25,223 nucleotides of DNA, from assembly GCA_029939545.1 (NCBI GenBank), contig JAOZSS010000014.1:1-25223 (forward strand). Direction: 5' to 3'. How positions within the stretch are numbered: the stretch's first letter is position 1; each line of letters starts with the position of its first letter. This stretch comes from Kiritimatiellia bacterium. Lineage in GTDB: Bacteria; Verrucomicrobiota; Kiritimatiellia; UBA8416; JABMPJ01. Positions 14,377 through 22,270 of this stretch are shown here, in pieces. The position numbers and the translations under genes were made by a program. Under the pieces are notes generated by a model. It ran no database searches and was not told the DNA's origin. It was given only the letters and a program-made list of their open reading frames with translations.

Positions 14377-15702
14377 ATGAAGTATCGTCTGATGATGGTT
14401 ATGGTTGGCGTGGTGAGTTTGGCAGTCGTGGCCAGAGCACAGGTGGAATCGGATAACCAGGCAAACTGGTACGTGGCGCCAAGTCTTGGCCTTCTCTTGT
14501 TTGAAGGTGACCAGGAGGTCGAGAACGGCTACCAGGTGAACGTGCGGGTCGGACGCGACCTGACTGAGTGGTGGTCATTGGAGGGCATGTTCCTGTTGGC
14601 CCCCAGTCTTGACGGGAACTACAGTGACGACTTTGAAAACGGCCAGCGCTCTCGTCTGGAGGCGGTAGATGGCAACGATGGTGTCGATTCTACATCTGCG
14701 ATCGGCTTGGCCCTTGAGGGTATCTTCCACTTCACGCGCTGGGACCGCCTTGACCCCTTCCTCGCCATTGGTGGTGGCGTGACGTTCTACGCCGATGACA
14801 TGGCCGAGGGCGCTACAGAACCGGCGTTCCGGTTGGGTGGCGGCGTGATCTACCATTTCAACGACGAGTGGGCGCTTCGCGCCGATGCTCGCCTCCTGCT
14901 GGCCGGAAAAGATACCGAGGCCAATAGCCAGCTCGACGGCAGCGTGGCATGGACCTGGGGTGCCGGGATCGATCCGTCTATGCGCGCTACCGGCGGCCCA
15001 TTGGACAGCGATGGGGATGGGCTCTCCGACGTTAGGGAGTCCGAACTGGGAACCGATCCGTACGATCCCGATACCGACAAAGATCAGCTCAGTGACGGTG
15101 ACGAGGTGTTGACCGCCAAGACCGATCCGCTCAACCCCGACACCGATTACGACGGACTCAAGGATGGTCCCGAAGTGCACCAGTACAAGACCGATCCGCT
15201 CGACCGTGATACGGATAATGGTGGTGTTGCCGATGGGCACGAAGTGATCGAAGACGGCACGGATCCGCTGAACCCTGCCGACGACCTCGTGCTCTTTGAG
15301 CTTAATCTCCAGTTCGACTACGACAAGGCCAATATCAAGCCGGAGTACTTTGACGATCTCAACGTGATCGCCAAGGTGATGCAGCGCAACCCGAACGCCT
15401 CGGCACGCATTGAAGGCCATGCTGACAAGCTGAAGCGTTCGAGTGAGCGCTACAACCGACGGCTTTCCAAACGCCGTGCGCAGTCCGTGCTCACCTATCT
15501 TGAACAGGTCGCCGGGATGGATGACGATCGCATGGAAGCCGTGGGCTACGGATTTGATCGGCCCAAAGCCGAGAACGATCCCGCGTATGGCAACCCGGAG
15601 AACCGGCGCGTGGAAGTTTACCTGCGCGGGGTCGACAAGGAAGCCGAAGGGATCAGCGGCGATGTTCTGACGACCGAAGAAGCCAACGTAGATGTGAAGT
15701 AG
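14377..15702 (+). CDS. OmpA-like outer membrane protein with thrombospondin type-3 repeats
   Basis: A 441-residue protein with a signal peptide (MKYRLMMVMVGVVSLAVVARA-Q). An eight-strand OmpA-like beta-barrel (about 25-205, 'NWYVAPSLGLLLFEGD' to 'WTWGAGIDPSMR') follows. Next come calcium-binding thrombospondin type-3 repeats (about 208-305, recurring 'DxDxDGLxDxxE...TDPxxPDTD'). A C-terminal OmpA/Pal peptidoglycan-binding domain ends the protein (about 307-425, 'LQFDYDKANIKPEYFDDLNVIAKVM', 'IEGHAD', 'YNRRLSKRRAQSVLTYL', 'ENRRVEVYL'). It probably tethers the outer membrane to the wall through an acidic, calcium-stiffened linker. AAGGAG lies 8 nt before ATG 14377. It is separated by 50 nt from ahcY and may have its own transcript, though no clear promoter is seen. 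Confidence 0.92.
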   Translation: MKYRLMMVMVGVVSLAVVARAQVESDNQANWYVAPSLGLLLFEGDQEVENGYQVNVRVGRDLTEWWSLEGMFLLAPSLDGNYSDDFENGQRSRLEAVDGNDGVDSTSAIGLALEGIFHFTRWDRLDPFLAIGGGVTFYADDMAEGATEPAFRLGGGVIYHFNDEWALRADARLLLAGKDTEANSQLDGSVAWTWGAGIDPSMRATGGPLDSDGDGLSDVRESELGTDPYDPDTDKDQLSDGDEVLTAKTDPLNPDTDYDGLKDGPEVHQYKTDPLDRDTDNGGVADGHEVIEDGTDPLNPADDLVLFELNLQFDYDKANIKPEYFDDLNVIAKVMQRNPNASARIEGHADKLKRSSERYNRRLSKRRAQSVLTYLEQVAGMDDDRMEAVGYGFDRPKAENDPAYGNPENRRVEVYLRGVDKEAEGISGDVLTTEEANVDVK

Positions 15703-15776
15703 CTGGCCCCCTGCCTACGGCGGAATAGGGCGCGACAGCAGAGGAACCGTGCTAGCGAACAACAGGAGGAATGACC

Positions 15777-16226
15777 ATGTCGGAACTGAATGTTGAACAG
15801 ATCATGGAGTTCTTGCCTCACCGCTATCCGTTCCTCCTTGTTGACCGGATTGAAGATCTTGACTGTGAAAAGCAGCATGTCGTGGGCATCAAGAATGTCA
15901 CAATGAATGAGCCGTTTTTCCAGGGGCACTTTCCCGGTCATCCCGTGATGCCGGGCGTACTCCAGCTTGAGGCCATGGCGCAAACGGGTGGTGTGCTCCT
16001 GATCACGCTGCTTAAAACGCATGACCTGACCCCTTATTTCATGTCGATCGACAAGGCGAAGTTCCGTCGCATTGTCGTGCCGGGCGATCAACTCACGATT
16101 AGCGTGCAGATCACGACTCTGCGGCCCACGCGAGCACGCATGAAGGCGGTGATCCGGGTGGGTGACCAGGTGGCATCTGAAGCCGAACTGATGTGCATGG
16201 TCACCGATCGGAAGGTAGGCGATTGA
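15777..16226 (+). CDS. fabZ: 3-hydroxyacyl-ACP dehydratase FabZ
   Basis: A 149-residue hot-dog-fold dehydratase of fatty-acid elongation, which removes water from beta-hydroxyacyl-ACP. The N-terminal 'IMEFLPHRYPFLLVDRI' and the central helix motif 'GHFPGHPVMPGVLQLEAMAQ' are typical; the catalytic residues are His51 and Glu65. ATG 15777 is preferred over ATG 15771 because AGGAGG (15764-15769) is then 7 nt away, against 1 nt. Its stop TGA overlaps the TTG start of gspD. In many bacteria fabZ sits with lpxA/lpxD; here it is next to secretion genes. Confidence 0.96.
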   Translation: MSELNVEQIMEFLPHRYPFLLVDRIEDLDCEKQHVVGIKNVTMNEPFFQGHFPGHPVMPGVLQLEAMAQTGGVLLITLLKTHDLTPYFMSIDKAKFRRIVVPGDQLTISVQITTLRPTRARMKAVIRVGDQVASEAELMCMVTDRKVGD

Positions 16227-18202
16227 CGGCGGCATGCATAAAACTGTGGCGTGTGCTGTTGGGAATGCTGGTGGTCGGAATGCTGGCGAGCGGGAGTCTC
16301 CGCGCTGCTGACTCCGGTACTGTTGCGCGCGCCTCGGCTATGGCCAGCCGACTCCCGACGCGGGCCCTGTCTACTCCTCCGGCTTCCGATATCGCCTACG
16401 TCAACTTCAGTTTTGACCAGGTAGATGTCTATTCCTTCGTCAAGCTGGTCGGCGAGATTACCGGTCGCAAGTTTGTGTTGGGCGAGGGGGTGGCGGGCAA
16501 GATCACGGTTGTTTCACCCCGGGTGCAGCAGTCCGAGGTCTACTCGCTCTTCGTGTCGATTCTCGAATCGGTCGGTTGTTCGGTGGTTGAAGACGGCGCC
16601 CTCTATCGCGTGGTACGCCTGCCGGCCCGTCCCACGCCCATGGGTGCCGTGGTCGGCAGCGGCGAGATCGGGCAGGGGCTTATCACCAAGGTTATCCGGC
16701 TGCAGCATGTCGATGCGGCCGCCTTGGTCAGGGTTCTTGAGACCAAGGTCATGGGCGGAAAAGCGGGGGGAATCGGGGCGGTTGAAGATACCAACCACCT
16801 GATTGTCTCGGAAACGGCATCGGTGGTTCGCCGTATTGAGCAGATTGTAGCCGAGATCGACCAGCCCGGTCTACAGCGTGTAACGGAAGTGGTGACGCTC
16901 GAGCATGCCGGTTCCGACGAGGTGGCAGAGCAACTCAATGCTGCGCTCATGGACCGGAGTTCGCGCGGACAGCGCATGCAGAAACGGTTGCCCTCTGTGT
17001 CCGGCACGATGGTGGGGCAGTCGCGCGTGGCGCTGGTGGTGGCGGCAGCGCACGCAAACGCCTTGTTGCTCGTCGGGTCGCAGGCCCAGGTCGATGAATT
17101 GAAAGGCCTGATTCAGAAGATCGATGTCGAGACGCCGACGGGGCAAGGACGCCTGAACGCGATCTTTCTTGAGTATATCTCAGCCAAGGACGCGGCGGCG
17201 AGCATCGGCGCTTTGCTGGAGAAGCGCAACGTGAAGGGGCAGCAGCCCTCGCGGCTGAACCCGATTGCGATTCAGGCAAGCGAAGCCAACAACGCCTTGC
17301 TCGTAGATGCGACACCGGGCGATTTCGATGTCGTGTTGAAACTCGTGGGGCAACTCGATCGCGTTCCGGTACAGGTTCATATCAGCGTCATGATTGCCGA
17401 GCTGACCACCAACGACGACTTCACTTTTGGCGTAGAGCTCGGGGCGCTCGATCTGCCCCGGACGAGCGGCGACACAGCCCTGCAGGGCGGCGTCACATTT
17501 GAGTCCGCTTCCGACAGCGTTCTGAACAGCATTCAGCAGGGCCTCTTTCCGCAGGGCATGACTGTGGGATTGGCCTATGGCAGCTCGGTCGATGACGCCG
17601 GCAACCTGACGACCAGCTATCCGGGCCTGATCAACATCAATGCGATCAAGACGGACAGACGTTTCAATGTGCTCTCGGAGACCTCTCTGGAGGCACTGGA
17701 CAATCGCGAGGCCTTCGTCAGTATTGTCAACGAAATCCCCATCCTCAAGTCAACCATCCAAGGAGGATCGGGTACGGCGCGTGATGTAATCCAGAATATT
17801 GAGCGTATCGAGGCGGGTATCAAGCTCAAGTTGACGCCGCACGTGGTGGATGGATACAAGGTGCGGATGGAGCTGAATCCGCGCATCGAGGTCATCCAGG
17901 ATACCGGCCTGACGCCGACGATTGCGCGGCGCGAAGTGAGTACAACCGTGACCGTCCCCAGCGGGCGAACAATCGTCATTGCCGGGCTGACCCGTAAGGA
18001 ACAGATCGAAACGAAGAGCAGGGTGCCGATCCTGGGTTCGATTCCGCTGATCGGGATGCTGTTCCGAAGCCGCGTTGAAACCGATCAGCGCACGAACCTC
18101 CTCATCCTTGTTACGCCCATGCTGATTAATAACATGGAGGACCAGGAGGGGTTACGCCGCGAGTGGGGGCTGAAGACGGGGCTGCTTGAGAGTGAAGAGT
18201 AG
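16223..18202 (+). CDS. gspD: type II secretion / type IV pilus secretin (GspD-like)
   Basis: A secretin of about 659 residues forming the outer-membrane gate. A signal peptide (MTAACIKLWRVLLGMLVVGMLASGSLRA) is followed by an N0 domain ('VNFSFDQVDVYSFVKLVGEITGRKFVLG'), then N1-N3 domains with repeated 'VIRLQHVDAAALVRVLE', 'VVTLEHAGSDEVAEQLNAAL' and 'IFLEYISAKDAAASIGALLE'. The secretin domain holds 'VHISVMIAELTTNDDFTFGVELG', 'FNVLSETSLEALDNREAFVSIVNEIPI' and 'RVPILGSIPLIGMLFR'. The start is probably TTG 16223, overlapping the fabZ stop, with GGAAGG about 7 nt upstream; GTG 16193 is the alternative and would spoil the signal peptide. gspE and gspF follow. Confidence 0.93.
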   Translation: MTAACIKLWRVLLGMLVVGMLASGSLRAADSGTVARASAMASRLPTRALSTPPASDIAYVNFSFDQVDVYSFVKLVGEITGRKFVLGEGVAGKITVVSPRVQQSEVYSLFVSILESVGCSVVEDGALYRVVRLPARPTPMGAVVGSGEIGQGLITKVIRLQHVDAAALVRVLETKVMGGKAGGIGAVEDTNHLIVSETASVVRRIEQIVAEIDQPGLQRVTEVVTLEHAGSDEVAEQLNAALMDRSSRGQRMQKRLPSVSGTMVGQSRVALVVAAAHANALLLVGSQAQVDELKGLIQKIDVETPTGQGRLNAIFLEYISAKDAAASIGALLEKRNVKGQQPSRLNPIAIQASEANNALLVDATPGDFDVVLKLVGQLDRVPVQVHISVMIAELTTNDDFTFGVELGALDLPRTSGDTALQGGVTFESASDSVLNSIQQGLFPQGMTVGLAYGSSVDDAGNLTTSYPGLININAIKTDRRFNVLSETSLEALDNREAFVSIVNEIPILKSTIQGGSGTARDVIQNIERIEAGIKLKLTPHVVDGYKVRMELNPRIEVIQDTGLTPTIARREVSTTVTVPSGRTIVIAGLTRKEQIETKSRVPILGSIPLIGMLFRSRVETDQRTNLLILVTPMLINNMEDQEGLRREWGLKTGLLESEE

Positions 18203-18225
18203 TCGGCTGTTCGAATGTTCGTGCT
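18202..18225. repeat. octamer repeat between gspD and gspE
   Basis: GTCGGCTG-TTCGAATG-TTCGTGCT has an 8-bp period and, read on the other strand, contains CGAACAGC, the unit seen at the end of lptC. It fills most of the 39-nt gspD-gspE spacer. Confidence 0.5.
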
Positions 18226-18241
18226 TCGCTTTGGGGTGCAT

Positions 18242-19798
18242 ATGACGAGTGATGGGCTGCCTGAAAGAGCGGATGCCATGGGAATCCGGTTTCTTAACCA
18301 GATTCCCGATAACTGTCTTGATCCCGACCTGATCGCCCAAGTGCCGGTAGAGTGGGCGCGTAGCAATGGCATGCTGCCGATCCGCCTGGATGGCGCGCCC
18401 TGCGTGGCGACCGCCGATGTCGATCGTGTACAGGCACAGGAAGATTTGGCGCTCCTCATTGGTGAGGATCTCACGACTGTGGCCGCTCCGCGTGAGGTGA
18501 TTCTCAGTGGAATTGAGCGCTGCTATTTCAGTCGGGACGACTCTCCGGACGACTTTCTGCGGGACTTGGAGGGCGGAGAGGTCGAGGCCGTGCCAGTGAC
18601 CCAGGGCGGCAGCGATCTGCTTGCCGAGGCCGAGAAGGCCCCTGTGACGCGCCTGATCAACCTGATCCTGCTCGAAGCGGTCAAGCGTCGTGCCTCCGAT
18701 ATCCATTTTGAGCCGTTCGAATCGCGGCTGCGTGTGCGGTACCGGGTGGATGGCAACCTCTATGAGCAATCCTCGCCCCCCAAGCACCTCGAGGATGCGC
18801 TGGTGTCGCGCCTGAAGGTGATGGGGCGCATGGACATCGCCGAACGTCGTCTCCCGCAGGATGGTATGGCGCGGGTGCACGTGGGTGAACGCGAGATTGA
18901 TGTGCGTGTTTCGACCGTACCGGTTGCAGAGGGGGAGCGCGTTGTGCTGCGTCTTCTCGATCAACAGGCCGCCCTCCTGCCGCTGGATAGCCTCGGCATG
19001 AGCACGACTGTGCTTGATGGCGTGGCGGGGCTGCTGTCTGCGCCGCACGGGATGATTGTGGTGAGCGGGCCTACCGGTGCGGGTAAAACGACCACGCTCT
19101 ATGCGGCACTGGGCCAATTGGATGCTTCGCGTCGGAACATCATGACGATTGAAGACCCTATCGAGTACCAGCTTCAGGATATCGGACAGATCCAGGTGAA
19201 ACCCAAGATCGGGCTCACGTTCGCGCAGGGGCTGCGGCATATCCTGAGGCAAGACCCGGATATCGTGCTCGTGGGAGAGACACGCGACCGCGAGACGGCC
19301 GACATCGCCGTACGTGCTTCGTTGACCGGTCACCTTGTCTTTACGACCCTTCACACCAACGACGCACCGGGAACCGTGTCGCGTCTGGTGGATATGGGCG
19401 TGGAGCCCTATCTCCTGGCCTCCTGTTTGCGTGGTGCTATGGCACAGCGGCTGGTTCGTAGGCTCTGTCCGCATTGCCGCCGTGAAGTGACGGCCGACCC
19501 GGTGCGAATTGGCGAGCTGGGCGAGGCGTTGGCAGCCGTTGTAGCGGGCCAGCCCGTGTACGAGCCGGTGGGGTGTGAGCGGTGCCTGGAGGGCTACAGT
19601 GGCCGGGTGGGCGCATTCGAGCTGCTGCGGATCGATGGGGCGCTGCGCGATGCCATTCGGCGTGGATCGGCCGGGCTAGACGAACTGCGTGCCCTGGCGG
19701 TCGCAGCGGGAATGCGCCCGCTGGTGGCCGATGTTGTGGACCGTCTGTTGGCGGGTGATACAAGCCTGGATGAAGCCCTGAATGTTGCGGCCGCATGA
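18242..19798 (+). CDS. gspE: type II secretion ATPase GspE
   Basis: A motor ATPase of 518 residues from ATG 18242. The N-terminal domain (about 10-115) is a short GspE_N ('LPIRLDGAPCVATADV'). The core shows 'RASDIHFEPFESRLRVRYRVDG', 'RLKVMGRMDIAERRLPQDG', Walker A 'GPTGAGKTTTLY', the Asp box 'TIEDPIEYQL', Walker B 'RQDPDIVLVGETRDRETADIA', the His box 'FTTLHTNDAP', and a zinc knuckle from 'LCPHCRR' and 'CERC'. It powers the secreton or pilus with GspF and GspD. ATG 18215 is an upstream alternative with no binding site; GGGGTG lies shortly before 18242. Its stop overlaps the gspF ATG. Its N-terminal domain is unlike that of the ATPase at 3452, so the two are not recent duplicates. Confidence 0.95.
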   Translation: MTSDGLPERADAMGIRFLNQIPDNCLDPDLIAQVPVEWARSNGMLPIRLDGAPCVATADVDRVQAQEDLALLIGEDLTTVAAPREVILSGIERCYFSRDDSPDDFLRDLEGGEVEAVPVTQGGSDLLAEAEKAPVTRLINLILLEAVKRRASDIHFEPFESRLRVRYRVDGNLYEQSSPPKHLEDALVSRLKVMGRMDIAERRLPQDGMARVHVGEREIDVRVSTVPVAEGERVVLRLLDQQAALLPLDSLGMSTTVLDGVAGLLSAPHGMIVVSGPTGAGKTTTLYAALGQLDASRRNIMTIEDPIEYQLQDIGQIQVKPKIGLTFAQGLRHILRQDPDIVLVGETRDRETADIAVRASLTGHLVFTTLHTNDAPGTVSRLVDMGVEPYLLASCLRGAMAQRLVRRLCPHCRREVTADPVRIGELGEALAAVVAGQPVYEPVGCERCLEGYSGRVGAFELLRIDGALRDAIRRGSAGLDELRALAVAAGMRPLVADVVDRLLAGDTSLDEALNVAAA

Positions 19799-20982
19799 AG
19801 ACCTTCGAGTACAAAGGGTTCGACGCGGCAGGGAAGGCGGTGCGGGGGCTTACCGATGGGCTGAGCGTCAAGCATGCCCGGGAGCAACTGGCTGCGGGCG
19901 GGATACTCGCCGAGCGAATTGCACCCACCGGTCGGCGCGTTCGCCTGCAAACCCAGGACCGTGCCATCCTCTATCGTGAACTCAGCTCCCTGTTGCGCGC
20001 CGGGGTCCCCCTTCTGGGATCGCTTGACATCTTGCTTCAGTCACCGGAGCTGTCGGGCGTGCGGGTCGTGCTGGCGGCCACCAGAGACGGCATTCGCGAG
20101 GGGCGTTCGTTGGCACAGTCGCTGACCCAGGCAAGCGCATCGGTGGGTGTTTTCGAAGCCGCCGTGGTTGAGGCTGGCGAGATGTCGGGTGGCTTGCCCG
20201 GTATGTTGGAGCGGTGTGCGGCCTTCCTGGAAGAGCAGGACCGGGTTCGCGAACGGATCCAGGGGGCGCTGGTGTATCCGGCTATTGTTTTTACGGTAGG
20301 TGTCGTCGTAGCCATTCTGATGTTGGGTCTCCTGTTGCCTCGCGCAGCCGCTGTATTGGGTGACCGTCCCGGGGAACTTCCAGGGCTCACGCGTGTCATG
20401 TTGGGCATCGGGCACGGCATAGAGCGCGGCTGGCCCATTCTACTCGTCCTGGCAGCGGCTCTGGTGGTGGTCGGGCGTCGCCTGTTGCGCCGGGGGAGGC
20501 CCTGGCGCCTACGCCTTGACCGCGCGCTGTTTAGGGTTCCCGGTCTGGGACGGGGCTACCGGCTTCTCGTCAACATGCGCTTCGCAAGAACGCTGGCCAT
20601 TCTCATGGGCGGCGGTGTATCGCCGATACAGGGAATGATACTGGCCGGCAAGGCGACGGGAAGCGTCTCGGTGGAGGCAGATGCCGGGGTTGCGGCCGAC
20701 AAGGTGGAGCACGGAACCAGCCTTTCAGAATCCGTACAGGCCATTCCGCCGCTCTCGGGGACGCTGCCGGGCTGGATCAGGGTAGGGGAGGCCAGCGGCG
20801 AACTCGAGCGGATGCTCGACAGTGCTGCTCGCCGTTTTGAGGAAGCGTGGGATCGGTTTCTCCGGCGCTGGCTGGTGATCGTTGAGCCGCTGCTGATCGT
20901 TCTCATCGGTGGATTTGTTCTGCTCGTTACCCTGTCTGTCCTGCTTCCCATTCTGAACCTGAGCCAGGCACTCGGGACGTAA
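19795..20982 (+). CDS. gspF: type II secretion inner-membrane platform protein GspF
   Basis: A 395-residue polytopic inner-membrane protein around which the ATPase works. It starts 'MKTFEYKGFDAAGKAVRG', the usual GspF/PilC N-terminus. Two T2SSF repeats follow: 'LYRELSSLLRAGVPLLGSLDILLQ' with 'VVEAGEMSGGLPGMLERCAAFLEEQDRVRERIQGALVYPAIVFTVG', and 'MRFARTLAILMGGGVSPIQGM' with 'WIRVGEASGELERMLDSAARRFEE'. Membrane segments are near 162-182, 220-238 and 362-388. Translation is coupled to gspE by an ATGA overlap. No gspG or minor pseudopilin gene follows; the nearest pseudopilin gene is at 2176. Confidence 0.95.
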   Translation: MKTFEYKGFDAAGKAVRGLTDGLSVKHAREQLAAGGILAERIAPTGRRVRLQTQDRAILYRELSSLLRAGVPLLGSLDILLQSPELSGVRVVLAATRDGIREGRSLAQSLTQASASVGVFEAAVVEAGEMSGGLPGMLERCAAFLEEQDRVRERIQGALVYPAIVFTVGVVVAILMLGLLLPRAAAVLGDRPGELPGLTRVMLGIGHGIERGWPILLVLAAALVVVGRRLLRRGRPWRLRLDRALFRVPGLGRGYRLLVNMRFARTLAILMGGGVSPIQGMILAGKATGSVSVEADAGVAADKVEHGTSLSESVQAIPPLSGTLPGWIRVGEASGELERMLDSAARRFEEAWDRFLRRWLVIVEPLLIVLIGGFVLLVTLSVLLPILNLSQALGT

Positions 20983-21039
20983 TGCCCGGACCTCTCGTCG
21001 TCGCTCGCAGGTTCTTTCCCCGAAAACCGTTCACCTCAA

Positions 21040-21069
21040 TTGACTCGGGTAGGGTAGGTGGCGTAGTAT
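21040..21069 (+). promoter_or_regulatory. candidate sigma-70 promoter of the histidine kinase gene
   Basis: TTGACT (21040-21045) and TAGTAT (21064-21069) are 18 bp apart, good -35 and -10 matches. The expected transcription start, about 7 nt past the -10 box, coincides with the GTG at 21076. If both assignments are right, the message would be leaderless, which fits the absence of a ribosome binding site. Confidence 0.4.
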
Positions 21070-21075
21070 GGGTAT

Positions 21076-22239
21076 GTGAGTTTCCTATTCCAGAGATGGC
21101 TTTCCGTTGATTCGCGCAGCCTCCGCTCCCAGTTCGGGATCGGGTTGTTGCTTTTCTTTGCCGTGCCGGCGCTGGCGATGTGGTACTTCACTCACGCGCA
21201 TGATGAGGTGGGACCCTTCGGTCCGCTCTGGATCGTGTTCTTCAGCATCTGTGTCCTGATGCTTGCCGTGGCGGGATTTCTCCTGATGCGCCGCGGTCCG
21301 ATACAGGTGGAAACACTTCGGAGTCGGCTCGAAAGCGTCGTAAGGAAGGAACTAACCGATTCGGTCACGGATGGAGCCCTGTCCGTGGCCAACGACGTCG
21401 AATCCATCAACGCGTGTATGCGGGTGATTGTCGAGGAGCTGCGCTCTCATATCTCCGAAGTGGAAAGCGAACGTGGACGGCTTAGCGAGAGCCTGATCCA
21501 AGCCGAAAGAATCGAGGGCTTGGGCACCATGGCGACAGGTGTGGCGCACGATTTCAACAACCTGATCGCAGCCGTCATGGGGAATGCCAGCATCGTCATC
21601 AGTAGTATGGCTGCCGACGCTCCGGCCCGGGACAATGTCCTGCAAATCCAAGCCACGGCGGCGCAGGCAGTCGAACTGACCAACAAGATTGCACTCTACT
21701 CCGGGCATTGCCGTTTCGATGGTGCGCCGGTTAAACTGACCTCGCTGGTCAATGAGAACCGGGATGCAATCGAGAGCCTGGTCTGCAAGGGCGTGAAGGT
21801 CGAGTACCGGCTTGATGACAACATGCCGCTGATCTGTGGCGACCGTCATCAGCTGCAGCAGCTTCTGCATGGACTCGTCCAGAATGCATCCGAGGCTATC
21901 GTGAGCCGCGTAGGGACGGTGACCCTCTCGACGGGGATCGTGCTCTGTGACCAGGCGACGGTCAATAAGTTGGTCTTGAGCGAAAAGATTCCGGCTGGCC
22001 GGTATGCTTTCCTGGAAGTCGCTGACGACGGGGCCGGTATCTCGCAACACGTGCGGATACGCATGTTCGATCCTTTCTACTCGAACAAGATTCGCGGGCA
22101 AGGCATGGGGTTGTCGGTTGTGCTGGGTGTGTCACGCGCTCACTCGGGTGGCGTCCTCATCGAAAGCGTACCCGACCACGGATCGGTCTTCCGTGTGCTC
22201 TTTCCGTGCCCGAGTGCACTGAGTAGCACCCCCGATTGA
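21076..22239 (+). CDS. membrane-bound sensor histidine kinase
   Basis: A 387-residue kinase with two N-terminal membrane segments (about 20-39 and 52-72) separated by only a dozen polar residues, so there is no real periplasmic sensor domain. A coiled linker leads to the DHp helix with phosphoacceptor His in 'GVAHDFNNLIAAVMGNA'. The ATPase domain has the N-box 'LLHGLVQNASEAI', G1 'VADDGAGIS', the F-box 'MFDPFYSNK' and G2 'GQGMGLSVVLGVSRAHSGG'. The AHDFNN motif puts it in the same kinase group as the hybrid kinase on the opposite strand. No receiver is attached and no cognate regulator is adjacent. The start is GTG 21076; the product could begin elsewhere because no binding site is visible. 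Confidence 0.9.
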   Translation: MSFLFQRWLSVDSRSLRSQFGIGLLLFFAVPALAMWYFTHAHDEVGPFGPLWIVFFSICVLMLAVAGFLLMRRGPIQVETLRSRLESVVRKELTDSVTDGALSVANDVESINACMRVIVEELRSHISEVESERGRLSESLIQAERIEGLGTMATGVAHDFNNLIAAVMGNASIVISSMAADAPARDNVLQIQATAAQAVELTNKIALYSGHCRFDGAPVKLTSLVNENRDAIESLVCKGVKVEYRLDDNMPLICGDRHQLQQLLHGLVQNASEAIVSRVGTVTLSTGIVLCDQATVNKLVLSEKIPAGRYAFLEVADDGAGISQHVRIRMFDPFYSNKIRGQGMGLSVVLGVSRAHSGGVLIESVPDHGSVFRVLFPCPSALSSTPD

Positions 22240-22270
22240 ACGTGTGCTCAGCCCCTCCTCGGTAAAGCGC

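Noticed and set aside
18152..19474. Long minus-strand open frame (440 codons) opposite gspE
   Set aside because: It is antisense to an unmistakable gspE, with no recognisable domain; a by-product of codon bias.
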